Assembly (NCBI RefSeq): GCF_963678635.1
Contig: NC_087067.1
Location: 4,413,072 to 4,473,071, forward strand
DNA length: 60,000 nt
Source of the DNA: Symsagittifera roscoffensis
Lineage: Eukaryota; Xenacoelomorpha; Acoela; Convolutidae
Direction of reading: 5' to 3'
Under the pieces are notes generated by a model. It did no database searches. It was not told the origin of the DNA and saw only the letters and a program-made list of their open reading frames with translations. Shown piece after piece: positions 20,736-32,200 of the stretch (positions are counted from its first letter, which is position 1; each line of letters begins with the position of its first letter). The position numbers were made by a program, and so were the translations under genes.

Positions 20736-21117
20736 ATGTATCCAAATGCATCAAAGAGAATTCTGATGGTTCACTCAGATTTCTGATTACCTGGTGTCCC
20801 ACTACCGAGATTATCGATTGTATTTTACTTCCCTGCGGCGCCATACCGAACTTCTGCCCGGAGATCACATTTACTTTCATGCTCAAACTGCTTGGTGTTT
20901 TCGTTTCTTCGACTTCTGATGCCTCGAAGGCGTTCAGCCCTTCCTGAAATTTTTCATTTTCCAATTTGATTTTCACTTTTTGTTCGATCTCTTTCGTTAC
21001 CAATTCCTGCTGGACTCTGTTTAGAGCATCTCTCGCGGCTGCCCTATAGTCGATCTTGAAGTCATTCACTGCAGTCACCGGTTCCGGTTCACGTATCTCT
21101 CCCGTTACCGCCTGCAT
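20575..21117 (-). pseudogene. Gag C-terminal/Pol N-terminal linker, copy 1
   Basis: A 180-codon frame that begins MQAVTGEIREPEPVTAVNDF and contains a Lys/Glu-rich helix (KVKIKLENEKFQEGLNAFEA) followed by VNVISGQKFGMAPQG. It joins zinc-knuckle Gag to protease. The same segment appears in copy 3 (from about 56,025) and copy 4 (from about 59,630), where it follows directly on the RG-rich part of gag because the capsid and knuckles are deleted. Confidence 0.6.
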
Positions 21118-21267
21118 TCACTTCGTTGCCAGCTCTTGCGGTTTTTCTTTTCTGCGTGCCACCGCTTCACTCAACAGGCGAGCCTTGCTGGCTTTCACAC
21201 CAGATAAAGCTTCCTCATGTCTTGGATGCTTGATGTCTGCCACAGCATCCCAGAATTGTGGACAATC

Positions 21268-21582
21268 TTATTTAAAATGATCTTCCAAGTTACAAAAGAA
21301 ACACCTTTGGCCGAATTTCGCAATTACTCCTCCCATGAAATCTTCATGATCGACCTCTGACGCATCTTCATCCTCGAGGCTAAAGCCTATTGCTTTCATG
21401 CCCTCTTTGTGAGTTGGGCATGCTGACACATGATGGTCCGTCGAACTGCAATTTGCACACGAGCGTCTCTTCTCCATATCGTCCTTTGGTTTGTACAAGT
21501 TGTTTCCTTGGTTTGCTGGTCCGTTGTTAAAATTGCCATGTTTGTTCTTGTAATATCCAGATCTCGATGGAGGCTTCGGCAA
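21268..21582 (-). pseudogene. Nucleocapsid with two CCHC zinc knuckles, copy 1
   Basis: The frame contains CANCSSTDHHVSAC, a perfect C-x2-C-x4-H-x4-C knuckle. About 40 residues on is CFFCNLEDHFK, then a TAA, then DC: the second C-x2-C-x4-H-x4-C knuckle with a stop codon at one variable position. Knuckles bind the element RNA. A Lys/Asn/Gly-rich stretch (YYKNKHGNFNNGPANQ) precedes them. The second knuckle followed by DCPQFWD is the start of the linker. Confidence 0.85.
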
Positions 21583-21585
21583 TAG

Positions 21586-22179
21586 TTATTCCATTGATTT
21601 GAGTCTCAACTCCTCTGGTGTTGGCGCATTGGTTGAGAGTGGTGTAAAATGTGTCGCTACTATTGTTCGAAGCTCATCATTCTTCACATCATCGATGAGT
21701 TTTGAGGCTACTGCCAGGTTCATCCTTCTGTACGATTCATCGGGTTGGCTAGGCCTTCTCAGCATCTCCAAATCGTCCAGAAACTTGTCTATCGTCTTAT
21801 CTTCACGTTGCCTCCGTTTCTCGAAACGCATCATTGCTTGGTGTCCTTGCACCTCTGAGCCAAAACGATTTAACAATATATTAAAGATTTTCTCAGCAGT
21901 GTCCCGCTGGTATTGCTTTTTGACCATCACTCAGTTTAGGACTGTCCGTTCCAAGTTACTGGTAAGAGCACTGCATCCTTGCCTTTCTGACAAGTCCTCT
22001 TCCTCAAAATGCAGTTTCATCACCTCTATCCAGGTATCACTACAGCCATCAGATTCGTCTTTATAGCATCTTGGTTTCTTAAAAAGCCTTCTGGTCTTTT
22101 CACTACGTTCATTGGTTCTAGATAACTTCGTAAGAAAAGTTTCTAAAGACCTGTTCAGAGGTTCAAAAGCTGTGGCCAT
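21586..22179 (-). pseudogene. Gag capsid domain, copy 1
   Basis: Frames 22,179-21,931 and 21,930-21,586. Blocks: AFEPLNRSLETFLTKLSRT, W-x-E-V-x-KLHFEEE, then ILLNRFGSEVQGHQAMMRFE and KTIDKFLDDLEMLRR, followed by an ELR-x-x-VATHF block. Helical pattern and position before CCHC knuckles fit a Gypsy capsid. Copy 2 has the same blocks at 46,201-46,793. A single stop separates the frames near 21,931. Copies 3 and 4 lack this domain. Confidence 0.75.
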
Positions 22180-22223
22180 TGATGTAGCGTCTCTTGAATG
22201 CCCCGCCTGAGTATCATTGCCCC

Positions 22224-23057
22224 TTATAAGGGCTCTGGTATTTCCCTCCTGACCTGGTCGCTGGGATTGTTTCTTCCATGAATTGCATGACTCTTGTTCC
22301 TGGAATCACATCTCCAATTCGCATGTGCATCTTGCGTCGGTCGTTCATTTGAGGTCTGTCTGTTGCCACTTGAACTTCCTCCGATGTCTGGGCCCCGTTT
22401 TCTGTTATCTCTTGTGGCATAGCCTGATGAACTGCCCCTTCCTCTAGTGGATCCATATGTCCTTCTCTTGTTCTGCTGCTCATTGAAGTTCACTCTCGGC
22501 TCCCTACTGGGTTCTCCCGAGTTCAATTCCCCATCTTTTGATCCACTCCTGCTGCCTAATAGCCCGTTCAACCTATCCATGATAGCATGAGTTCGCCTCT
22601 CCATCGTCGCATCTATCTTCATGTCAAGAGTCCCAAGAGTCTGCTCTTGTTTAATTCTCAACTTCTCCATGTCGTCTATCAATCGTAACTCTCTTTGCTC
22701 AGCTTCCCTCGTCAATCGCGACAGGTTCTTCGCCAAGTGTTCATCCGTTCTCTCCTTTAAGTGTTTTTCGCTTCTGCTAGCTTCTTGTTTGTTGCTGTTG
22801 ATGTCTTCCCGCAGATTTTCTCTCTCAGCGTGGACTGCCCTTTCTAGTTCTTTCTTTCTTAAGGACATCAGTTCATTCTGTTCTCCTATACTGCCCACTA
22901 TGCTAGTCAAGGCTTCTTTAATTGATGCTCCGTTATCCACTAATGGCGTCACAAGTGGCGGTGTCACCGTGACGATCACAGGAAGCTTGGTGCTGGTCGA
23001 GCTTCGGGCTTTTATTCTCTGCCTCAACGTCTTTTCATGATCCACTTCTGGATCCAC
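22224..23057 (-). CDS. Gag coiled-coil and RG-rich region, copy 1
   Basis: A 277-codon frame. Residues about 50-165 form a long Glu/Arg/Leu-rich coiled coil (SRLTREAEQRELRLIDDMEK and neighbours). Residues about 190-260 are rich in Arg, Gly, Ser and Asn (STRGRGSSSGYATRDN), a likely RNA-binding disordered region. It overlaps the preceding 23,488-23,024 frame by 34 bp in another frame. Copies 3 and 4 carry a 298-codon version. Function as an assembly or RNA-binding part of Gag is inferred. Confidence 0.7.
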   Translation of the reverse strand: MDPEVDHEKTLRQRIKARSSTSTKLPVIVTVTPPLVTPLVDNGASIKEALTSIVGSIGEQNELMSLRKKELERAVHAERENLREDINSNKQEASRSEKHLKERTDEHLAKNLSRLTREAEQRELRLIDDMEKLRIKQEQTLGTLDMKIDATMERRTHAIMDRLNGLLGSRSGSKDGELNSGEPSREPRVNFNEQQNKRRTYGSTRGRGSSSGYATRDNRKRGPDIGGSSSGNRQTSNERPTQDAHANWRCDSRNKSHAIHGRNNPSDQVRREIPEPL

Positions 23058-23488
23058 AGGTGCGTCACATAGCCCTGTGTTTCTTTTTTCGAAGTTCGCT
23101 TTTCCGAATTCGTCATGTTCACAAAGTCTCCTGACTGGCCTGATCCGTTTGTGGTCTCGCTTTTTGTCCTCACCAAACCAAATTGGTCCATGGTACCAGT
23201 CTCTCTATCGGTGTATGCGTCATTCCCCTGAGTCGAGTTATTGAGGCTGACTTGAGATCGAAAGTCATCTTGCCCGTCATCGTCCTCTTCTTCTTCCTGG
23301 GTTTCTGCTTCATCGGCTGTACCCGTTCCCATAGTAAAGGTAACGAAGTTTCCGAAAGTGTTCTTCACTCTTTCTGAAAACGATGAGAACGTTGCCGGTC
23401 TTTCCGTCATGCCAAGCATCATGGTGTTATCCGTGGGTGATCTCGTAGTCGCCACATTTTCAGTAGAGATGTCGGACAGTTCCGGCAT
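23024..23488 (-). pseudogene. Gag acidic middle region, copy 1
   Basis: A 154-codon frame, Ser/Thr- and Asp/Glu-rich (AETQEEEEDDDGQDDF), probably disordered. It has homologues at 54,380-55,174 and 58,100-58,738. It switches frame into the coiled-coil frame at a run of A residues near 23,085; the run has a different length in each copy (see findings). Confidence 0.65.
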
Positions 23489-23837
23489 CTCTTCTCGGTC
23501 CAGGTTATGGTGGAAGTGGCAAAATCTTGGCCTTGTTCTACCGGAGTAGATTCACTCGCCAATCTTCTGTTTTCTCTCCCTTCGGTCCATGTCCCTCCTA
23601 GTTCTCATCCATGGCAGGGTCCGAATGGACCTCTACCTCTAACCCTGCCTTCTGTCCTTCTGAGGACTTTTGACTCCTGGTTTCAACCATTATGCCTGAA
23701 ACTTCCTTCCCTTTGTTGGTCCGGTTTCGTGTGAACCTTTCCACAAAAGGGTCGTTCAATGCTTTTCTCTGTTTCTATGGTATGAACTTTCTGGAGCTAT
23801 TATCTAGTTTAAGTATCCTTGACTTGTCTAGACTCAT
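23489..23837 (-). pseudogene. Gag N-terminus, copy 1
   Basis: The start is ATG at 23,837 (minus), in the same position as ATG 54,346 (copy 3) and ATG 57,949 (copy 4). The protein begins MSLDKSRI and has one in-frame TAG about 20 codons in, where copy 4 is open. The ERFTRNRT and MVETRSQKSSEG blocks follow. The same region, without the ATG, is found at 26,263-26,610 and 29,229-29,577 in the tandem units. Confidence 0.65.
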
Positions 23838-24232
23838 TTTCAGTTTATCACTTCTTACTGCCTATACACTCAATTCGATTGCTAGTGTCATTTTAGTCCG
23901 ACTACTGATAATAATAACACAACACAATAAGTTCCAAAAGTTTCACTTAAATAGTGACCAAGAATCCTTGTATGTTATCACAGTACAGCATGTATACAAC
24001 TTATTCACATTAATCGATTATTAGTTGTAACATATGAACCTAGCTTAGTCTGATGATATCAATACACTTAAAAGATCGTGTTTTCACTATCCAATCAAGC
24101 ACAGATATTATTGAATTAAAACCAAAAATGAAAAAAAAAAAGAGAATATTTTCAATGAAAAACCTATGTGTTTTGTAATTTAGTCAGTCGCAATGTGATG
24201 GTCGAACATGTTTCTAAAGAAAGAGCTTTACC

Positions 24233-24304
24233 TGTTCGGTGCTGCACCAAACAGACGAAACTTTAAGGCAGTAATTTCCTCAAGTGGGCGTCTATTGCAC
24301 CCAC
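24233..24304 (-). promoter_or_regulatory. Conserved RNA hairpins in leader, copy 1
   Basis: On the RNA strand: first a 7-bp stem GTGGGTG/CGCCCAC type with a 7-nt loop (24,304-24,284), then a nearly perfect palindrome TGTTTGGTGCAGCACCGAACA type (24,253-24,233). Equivalent hairpins occur at 53,881-53,953 and 57,484-57,555. Conservation of pairing across copies suggests an RNA role such as dimerisation or packaging; that role is inferred. Confidence 0.45.
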
Positions 24305-24599
24305 CGAGTGCTGTGTTACCTATCTGTCTTCGGATTGCCCAAACTAGACCTAATAAAATCCTCATGGCAATCTTTTTCTCAAAAACGATTTGGATTTCAA
24401 TCCGCACAAATCAGTTACAAACTCTTTTTCAATTTAGAATTAGTGTCGCGAATATCTGAGTTTAGACCTATCTTGCTTTGGTCTGGTCTTTTATAAAAGG
24501 CAAGTTACCAGTGCAGTCACTAGTTCCTAGCCTGTCTCTTGAAAACCTAATACCTTTCACTATTTTTTCTTCTGTCCACTTAAGTCTTAACTAAAATAG

Positions 24600-24840
24600 G
24601 ACCCCTCCGGATTGGCAAAACAAGACCCCTCCGGGTTGGCAAAAATAGTACCCCTCTGGATTGGCAAAAACAAGACCCCTCCGGATTGGCAAAAACAAGA
24701 CCCCTCCGGATTGGTAAAATTGGGACCCCTCCGGATTAGCAAATTGGGACCCCTCCGGGTTGGCAAAATTGGGAGCCCTCCGGGTTGTCAAAATTGGGCC
24801 CCTTCCAGATTGGCAAAAATGGGACCCCTCCGGGTTTGTA
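24600..24840 (-). repeat. 25-bp tandem array in leader, copy 1 (about 10 units)
   Basis: Units with core CCAATCCGGAGGGGT on the minus strand, spaced 24-25 bp. Because 25 is not a multiple of 3, the array reads as a peptide with a 25-residue period in every frame, which explains the repetitive open frames here; I do not treat those as genes. Confidence 0.85.
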
Positions 24841-24956
24841 AAAATAGCTTTTCAGAGACTTCTAAAGTTTTCACCCGATACCCTTCCGGATACGTTCTGC
24901 GATGCTATTATGATGTTTGAACTAACTAGGAAGGGTGTATTTTCTTTCTCAAGACC

Positions 24957-26262
24957 CTTCCGGATTGAGCGCAGATTAGCATTACGTGCTTAAGTACTCA
25001 AATATTAACATAAGTAACCCTAAGTACATAAGTAACCCTACAGTAAAAGCACCACAAACGGGCCACACAATTGATCGTAACGATCTGAAATGATATAAAT
25101 GCCTGTAACAACAACATATCTAACAACAATAAATGGGAGGCTCGGATCCCATCTCGTCTGGGGGGAGGATTTCTACTGATTTAATTCTTTTTTTCTTGTT
25201 TTTGGTTTTTTTTCGGTTATTTTTTTATGTTTTTTCTTTTTCTTAGGTACTATACTACTTTTTGTTTGGTTTCTTGTATATCTTTAAGTGTTTTTGTTCA
25301 CATACCACTCAGGAAATGACGGGACTGCGAATCCCCCCACCCCCACCCTTCCTGGTTTCTGAATTTTCGGTCTTAACTAGGTTAAAAAAACTATCCTGGT
25401 TCCGATCTACCCTTCTGCCCCTGCGGTTAGAGCCTTATTAAGGGCTTTATCGTCAGCATCCGCTCGGCGCGGAGTGCTCGTTAACGGCTCCGCCGGTCAT
25501 GATGTTAAAAAAAAACATCCAGGAGCGCTAAAAAAACATCTATGAAACATTCGGCCGGAAGTACATAACGACGGAAAAAAAAGCTAGGTTCTAAAATGAC
25601 TGGCTAGCGTCTAAACACAGCTCTACATGCTTTTCACCGTCTCTGCCAAAGCCAGTTCTTTTGGTGGTTTTCCTAACATCGGGTCGACAAAAACGTTACT
25701 GCTTCTGGCTTCGGTCAAAATACTCAAATTAACTTAAATATATGCAAGAATAGTGAGCTCATGGCTGGGTCTTAGTATACCCAGACCACGAGGTCACTCC
25801 GTAACACAGGGATACTATGATTTGTTATATTACGATTGTTTTTGTTCATTAGATAAAAATCATCATCTCCATCGAAGATGGATCAACCCTTTCCCTCAAC
25901 TCCTAGCTTCTCATTATCTGAAAATGCATCTGGATGTTAATTAAATTCAATTCAGGACATGACCAGGAAGCTAACAATTTATATAAAACAGTTTTAGTCA
26001 TGGGACCGAGATCCTCCGGATTCTTGAATCCGGGAAAATAACGTCCTTATTTCTTTTAGGAAGTCTGGACACGTCGTCCAACACCCTTCCTCGTTCGTGT
26101 GAATTACTCGTAAACGGTTTTAGCGGCACAATCGTTACAACTCGGAGCGGTGTCTGACAATTTCCTATTCTATATGCCGTTGTTTCTTCGTAGTTGTTTC
26201 CATTGCAACTATTGTTGTTCTGTCTTACTTCTGTTTTTTCTTCAAAATGACCGTTTTAGCAT
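24957..26262 (-). repeat. LTR A, 5' LTR position of copy 1 (both ends truncated)
   Basis: Matches LTR A from within its 5' part (the AAACGGCCATTTTGG region at 26,250) to the R/U5-like part near 25,000. Contains TTTATATCA (minus, near 25,098), conserved at the same place in LTR B and a candidate TATA box. At 26,262 it joins a gag N-terminal fragment directly, without the first roughly 190 bp of the LTR. Confidence 0.75.
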
Positions 26263-29228
26263 TTCTCAGACAGCTCCGATATCTCTTCCGGTCCAGGGTC
26301 CCGGTGGAAGTGGCAAAATCTTCCGGAGTAGATTCACTCGCCAATCTTCTGTTTTCTCTCCCTCGGTCTATGTCCCTCCTGGTTCTCATCCATGGCCGGG
26401 TCCGAATGGACGTCTACCTCTAACCTTGCCTTCTTTCCTTCTGAGGACTTTTGACTCCTGGTTTCAACCATTATGCCTGAAACGTTCTTCACTTTGTCGG
26501 TCCGGGTTCGTGTGATCCTTTCCACAAAAGGGTCGTTCATTGCTTTTCTCTTTTTCTATGGTATGAACTTCCTGGAGCTATCACCTAGTTTAAGTATCCT
26601 TGACTTGTCTAGACTCGTTTCAATTTATCACTTCCTACTGCCTATACACTCAATTCGATTGCTAGTGACCTTTTAGTCGTACTTTTGATAATAATAAAAC
26701 AACACAATAAATTCCAAAAGTTTCACTTAAATAGTGACCACGGATCTTTGTATTTTATCACAGTACAGCGTGTATACAACTTAATCACAATAATCGATTA
26801 TCAGCTGTAAGATTTGAAGCTAGTACAGTCTGATGATATCAATATATTCAAAAGATAGTGTTTTCACTACCCCATCATGCACAGATATTATTGAATCAAA
26901 ACCAAAAATGAAGAAAAATAAGTATATTTTCCATGAAAAACGAATGTGTTTTGTACTTTAGTCAGTCGCAATGTGATAGTCGAACTTGTTTCTAAAGAAA
27001 GAGCTTTCCCTGTTCGGTGCTGCACCAAACAGACAAAACTTGAATGCAGTAATTTCCTCAAGTGGGCGTTTATTGCACCCACCGAGTCCTGTGTTACCTA
27101 TCTGCCTTCGGATTGCCCGAGATAGACCTAATAAAATCCTCAGGGCAATCACTTTCTCAAAAACGATTTGGATTTCAATCCGCACAAATCAGTTACAAAC
27201 TCTTTTTCAATTTAGAATTAGTGTCGCGAATATCTGAGTTTAGACCTATCTTGCTTTGGTCTGGTCTTTTATAAAAGGCAAGTTACCAGTGCAGTCACTG
27301 GTGCCTAGCCTGTCTCTTATAAACCTAATACCCTTCACTATTTTCTTTTCTTCTGTCCACTTAAGTCTTAACTAATATAGTACCCCTCCGGATAGGCGAA
27401 ACAAGACCCCTCCGGGTTGGCAAAAATAGTACCCCTCCGGATTGGCAAAAACAACACCCCTCCGGATTGGCAAAATTAGTACCCATCCGTATTGGCAAAA
27501 ACAAGACCCCTCCGGATTGGCAAAATTGGGACCCCTTCGGATTGGCAAAATTGGGACCCCTCCGGATTGGCAAAATTGGGACCCCTCCGGTTTGGCAAAA
27601 TTGGGACCCCTCCAGATTGGCAAAATTGAGACCCCTCCGGCTTTGAAAAAATTGTAAAAAAAGCTTTTCAGAGACTTCTAAGTTTTTCACCCGATACCCT
27701 TCCGGATACGTTCTCCGATGCTATTATGATGTTTGAACTAACTAGGAAGGGTGTATTGTCTTTCCCAAGACCCTTCCGGATTGAAGCTACGCCTCTTATT
27801 TGACAATTCACGTTAACTGTGAAGGGTTTTATCACTAGCCTAGTTTCTACTCGACAATGGTTTTCTGGTTTCATTAGCCTTCCCTTTTCGTCTTTCTTTT
27901 TGTACCAAAAGGGATACCAAACTTTTAACGATACCCATCAGTCGATTGTTGTTGTCCTTGAGCCCCTTCTTGTCGCTCCTTGAACTGCTTGTTGGATCCT
28001 TCTTCTTCACTAATCCCGAAACCCTTCCGGATTGAGCGCAAATTAGTATTACGTGCTTAAGTACTCAAATAACCCTACAGTACAAGCACCACAAACGGGC
28101 CACACAATTGATCGTAACGATCTTAACTGATATAAATGCCTGTAACAACAGTATATCTAACAACAACAAACGGGAGGGTCGGATCTTAGCTCGTCTGGGG
28201 TCTGGGGTGATGGTTTCTACTAATTTTATACTTTTTTTAACTGTTTTTGTTGTTTTCGGTTATTTTTTTTTGTTTTTCTTTGTTTTTTCCCTTCCTGGTT
28301 CGTAAATTTTTGGTCTTAACTAGGTTAAAAAACTATTCACGGGAATCCGCAAGGCTTCCGCGTTCCGAACTACGCTTCTGCCCCGGCGTTTAGGGCCTTA
28401 TTAAGGGCGTTATCGTGAGCATCCGCTCGGCGCGGAGTGCTCGTTAACGGTTCCGCCGGCCATGATGTTAAAAAGAAATAACACCCAGGAGCACCAAAAA
28501 ACATCTATGTAACATTCACCCGGAAGTACATATCGACGGAAAAAAAGCTAGGTTCTGAAACGACTGGCTAGCGTCTAAACACAGCTCTACATGCTTTTCA
28601 CCGTCTCTTCCAAAGCCAGTTCTTTTGGTGGTTTTCCTAACATCGGGTCGACAAAAACGTTACTGCTTCTGGATTCGGTCAAAAAACTCAAATTAACTTA
28701 AATATATGCAAGAATAGTTAGATCATGGCTGGATCTTAGTATCCCCAGACCACGAGGTTACTCCTTAAATAAGAGCTACTATGATTTATTATATTACTTT
28801 TGTTTTTCTTCAGTAGATAAAAATCATCATCTCCATCGAAAGATGGATCAACGCTTTCCCTTAACTCCTAGCTTCTCATTATCTGAAAATGAACTGGGAT
28901 GTTAACTAAATTCAACTCAATACATGATAGGAAGCTAAACGTTTGTACAAAACAGTTTTATTCATGGGACCGAGATCCTCCGGATTCTGGAATCCGGGAA
29001 AATAACGTCCTTATTTTTTTTAGGAAGGCTGGACACGTCGTCCAACACCCTTCCTCGTTCGTGTGAATTGCTCGTAAACGGTTTTTGCGGCACAATCGTT
29101 ACAAATCGGAGCGGTGTCTGACAATTTCCAATTCTACATGCCGTTGTTTCTTCGTAGTTGTTTCCATTGCAACTATTGTTGTTCTGTCTTACTTCTGTTT
29201 TTTCTCCAAAATGGCCGTTTTAGCATTT
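26263..29228 (-). repeat. Tandem unit 1: gag N-terminus + leader + LTR A
   Basis: Element order on the minus strand: LTR A (29,228-27,895, lacking its first ~190 bp), partial leader without a primer-binding site, 25-bp array (27,640-27,378), hairpins near 27,006-27,077, then gag codons 1 to about 110 with the ATG changed, ending at 26,263. The next unit repeats the same order with the same internal junction, so the pair arose by tandem duplication. Confidence 0.75.
27378..27640 (-). repeat. 25-bp tandem array (about 11 units)
   Basis: Same core as at 24,600-24,840, with one unit reading CCATCCGTA and one TTCGGA variant on the plus strand. Confidence 0.85.
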
Positions 29229-32200
29229 CTCAGACAGTTCCGATATCTCTTCCGGTCCAGGGTCCCGGTGGAAGTGGCAAAATCTTCCGGAGTAGATTCA
29301 CTCGCCAATCTTCTGTTTCCTCTCCCTTCCGGTCCATGTCCCTCCTGGTTCTCATCCGTGACAGGGTCCGAATGGACCTCTACCTCTAACCTTGCCTTCT
29401 TTCCTTCTGAGGACTTTTGACTCCTGGTTTCAACCATTATGCCTGAAACAATCTTCACTTTGTCGGTCCGGGTTCGTGTGATCCTTTCCACAAAACGGTC
29501 GTTCATTGCTTTTCTCTTTTTCTATGGTATGAACTTCCTGGAGCTGTCACCTTGGTTAAGTATCCTTGAATTGTCTAGACTCTTTTCAATTTATCACTTC
29601 CTACTCTCTAGACATTCAATTCGATTGCTAGTGACCTTTTAGTCCGACTACTGATAATAATAAAACAACACAATAAATTCCAAAAATTTCAATTAAATAG
29701 TGACCACGGATCCTTGTATGTTATCACAGTACAGCGTGTATACAACTTATTCACAATAATCGATTATCAGCTGTAAGATTTGAAGCTAGCACAGTCTGAT
29801 GATATCAATCTATTCAAAAAATGGTGTTTTCACTACCCAATCAAGCACAGATTTTATTGAATCAAAACCAAAAATGAAGAAAAATAAGATTATTTTACAT
29901 GAAAAACGTATGTGTTTTGTACTTCAGTCAGTCGCAATGTGATAGTCGAACTTGTTTCTAAAGAAAGGACTTTCCCTGTTCGGTGCTGCACCAAACAGAC
30001 AAAACTTGAAGGCAGTAATTTCCTCAAGTGGGCGTCTATTGCACCCACCGAGTCCTGTGTTACCTATCTGCCTTCGGACTGCTCGAGATAGACCTAATAA
30101 AATCCTCAGGGCAATCACTTTCTCAAAAACGATTTAGATTTCAATCCGCACAAATCAGTTACAAACTCTTTTTCAAGTTAGACTTAGTGTCGCAAATATC
30201 CGAGTTTAGACCTATCTTGCTTTGGTCTGGTCTTTTATAAAAGGCAAGTTACCAGTGCAGTCACTGGTTCCTAGCCTGTCTCTAAAAAACCTAATACCTT
30301 TCACTATTTCCTTTTCTTCTGTCCACTTAGGTCTTAACTAAAATAGTACATAGTACCCCTCCGTATAGGCAAATCAAGACCCCTCCGGGTTGGCAAAAAT
30401 AGTACCCCTCCGGATTGGCAAAAAAAGACCCCTCCGGATTGGCAAAAATAGTACCCCTCCGTATTGGCAAAAACAAGACCCCTCCGCATTGGCAAAATTT
30501 GAACCCCTTTGGATTGGCAAAATTGGGACCCCTCCGGATTGGCAAAATTGGGACCCCTCCGGGTTGGCAAAATTGGGACTCCTCCAGATTGGTAAAATTG
30601 AGACCCCTCCGGGTTTGTAAAAATAGCTTTTCAGAGACTTCTAAATTTTTCACCCGATACCCTTCCAGATACGTTCTCCGATGCTATTATGCTGTTTGAA
30701 CTAACTAGGAAGGGTGTATTTTTTTCCCAAGACCCTTCCGGATTGAAGCTACGCCTCTGATTTGACAATTCGCGTTAACTGTGAAGGGTCTTATCACTAG
30801 CCTAGTTTCTACTCGACAATGGTTTTCTGGTTTCGTTAGCCTTCCCTTTTCGTCTTACTTTTTGTACCAAAAGGTATACCAAACTTTTAACGATACCCAA
30901 CAGTCGATTGTTGTTGTCCCTGAGCCCCTTCTTGTCGCTCCTTGAACTGCTTGCCGGATCCTTCTTCTTGACTAATCCCAAAACCCTTCCGGATTGAGCG
31001 CAAACTAGCATTACGTGCTTAAGTACTCAAATAACCCTACATTAAAAGCACCACAAACGGGCCACAAAATTGATCGTAACGATCTTAACTGATATAAAAG
31101 CCTGTAACATCAATATATCTAACAACAACAAACGGGAGAGTCGGATCATATCTCGTCTGGGGTGATGATTTCTACTGATTTTATACTTTTTTACTGTTTT
31201 TGTTGTTTTCGGTTGTTTTTTCTTTGTTTTTTCCCTTCCTGGTTCGTGAATTTTTGGTCTTAACTAGGTTAAAAAACTATTCACGGGAATCCGGAAGGCT
31301 TCCGCGTTCCGAACTACGCTTCTGCTCCGGCTGTTAGGGCGTTATTAAGGGCGTTATCGTGAGCATCCGCTCGGCGCGGAGTGCTCGTTAACGGTTCCGC
31401 TGGCCATGATGTTAAAAAGAAATAACACCCAGGAGCGCCAAAAAAACATCTATGTAACATTCGCCCGGAAGTACAAATCGACGGAAAAAAAGCTAGGTTC
31501 TAAAACGACTGGCTAGCGTCTAAACACAGCTCTACATGCTTTTGACCGTCTCTGCCAAAGCCAGTTCTTTTGGTGGTTTTCCTAACATCGGGTCGACAAA
31601 AACGTTACTGCTTCTGGATTCGGTCAAAAAACTCAAATTAACTTAAATATTTGCAAGAATAGTGAGCTCATGGCTGGATCTTAGTATCCCCAGACCACGA
31701 GGTTACTCCTTAAATAAGAGCTACTATGATTTATTATATTACTTTTGTTTTTCTTCAGTAGATAAAAATCATCATCTCCATCGAAAGATGGATCAACCCT
31801 TTCCCTTAACTCCTAGCTTCTCATTATCTGAAAATAAACTGGGATGTTAACTAAATTCAACTCAATACATGATAGGAAGCTAAACGTTTGTACGAAACAG
31901 TTTGAGTCTTGGGCTCGAGACCCCCTCCAGATTCTGGAATCCGGGGAAATAACGTCCTGAAGGCTGTACACGTCGTCCCAACACCCTTCCTCGTACGAGT
32001 GAATTGCTCGGTAACGGTTGTAGCGGCACAATCGTTACAACTCGGAGCGGTTTCTGACCATTTCCAATTCTATAAGCCGTTGTTTCTTCGTAGTTGTTTC
32101 CACTGCAACTATTGTTGTTCTGTCTTTCTTCTGTTATTTCTCCAAATTGGCCGTTTCAGCACTTCTCAGAAAAGTGACGTCACACTTCGAAAATTTAAAA

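Larger units (their letters stand above)
4309..23837 (-). mobile_element. Giant Ty3/Gypsy-like retroelement, copy 1 internal coding region
   Basis: Minus-strand order is gag, protease, RT, RNase H, integrase, macro-like ORF, SGNH and other unknown ORFs, terminal module. PR-RT-RH-IN order and the YVDD box, HHCC, DDx35E and GPY/F features place it in Ty3/Gypsy (Metaviridae-like). Ordinary members have 4-7 kb internal regions; this one is about 19.5 kb, including a 0.87-kb tandem duplication in pol. Giant Gypsy elements are known elsewhere (Ogre in plants, Burro in planarians), but I do not recognise this cargo from them. The reading frame is broken many times, so this copy is dead. Coordinates cover gag start to the 3' LTR; leader and LTRs are listed apart. 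Confidence 0.85.
23838..24956 (-). other. Leader of copy 1 (partial)
   Basis: In element orientation this holds the end of the LTR/leader junction, the 25-bp array, a TATAAAAG box (minus, near 24,490), the structured hairpins at 24,233-24,304 and about 350 bp to the gag ATG. The segment that should carry the primer-binding site is missing: the sequence jumps at 24,957 between two CCCTTCCGGATTGA repeats that lie about 250 bp apart in the neighbouring unit (27,770 and 28,020). Confidence 0.6.

Noticed and set aside
24590-24840. CRISPR array
   Set aside because: Repeats are contiguous and degenerate without unique spacers, and the context is a eukaryotic retroelement.
24591-24920. Repetitive proteins encoded by the 25-bp arrays (also 27.36-27.69, 30.33-30.65, 53.25-53.60 and 56.73-57.20 kb)
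   Set aside because: Open frames exist on both strands because the repeat has few stop codons; the 25-bp period rotates the frame each unit, start and stop sites differ between copies, and the arrays lie in leaders.
30802-31011. Small conserved protein in LTR A (also 35,994-36,203 and 52,330-52,539)
   Set aside because: The frame is shared by several LTR copies, but the ends differ and it lies in the LTR near the R/U5 region; shared DNA explains the similarity.
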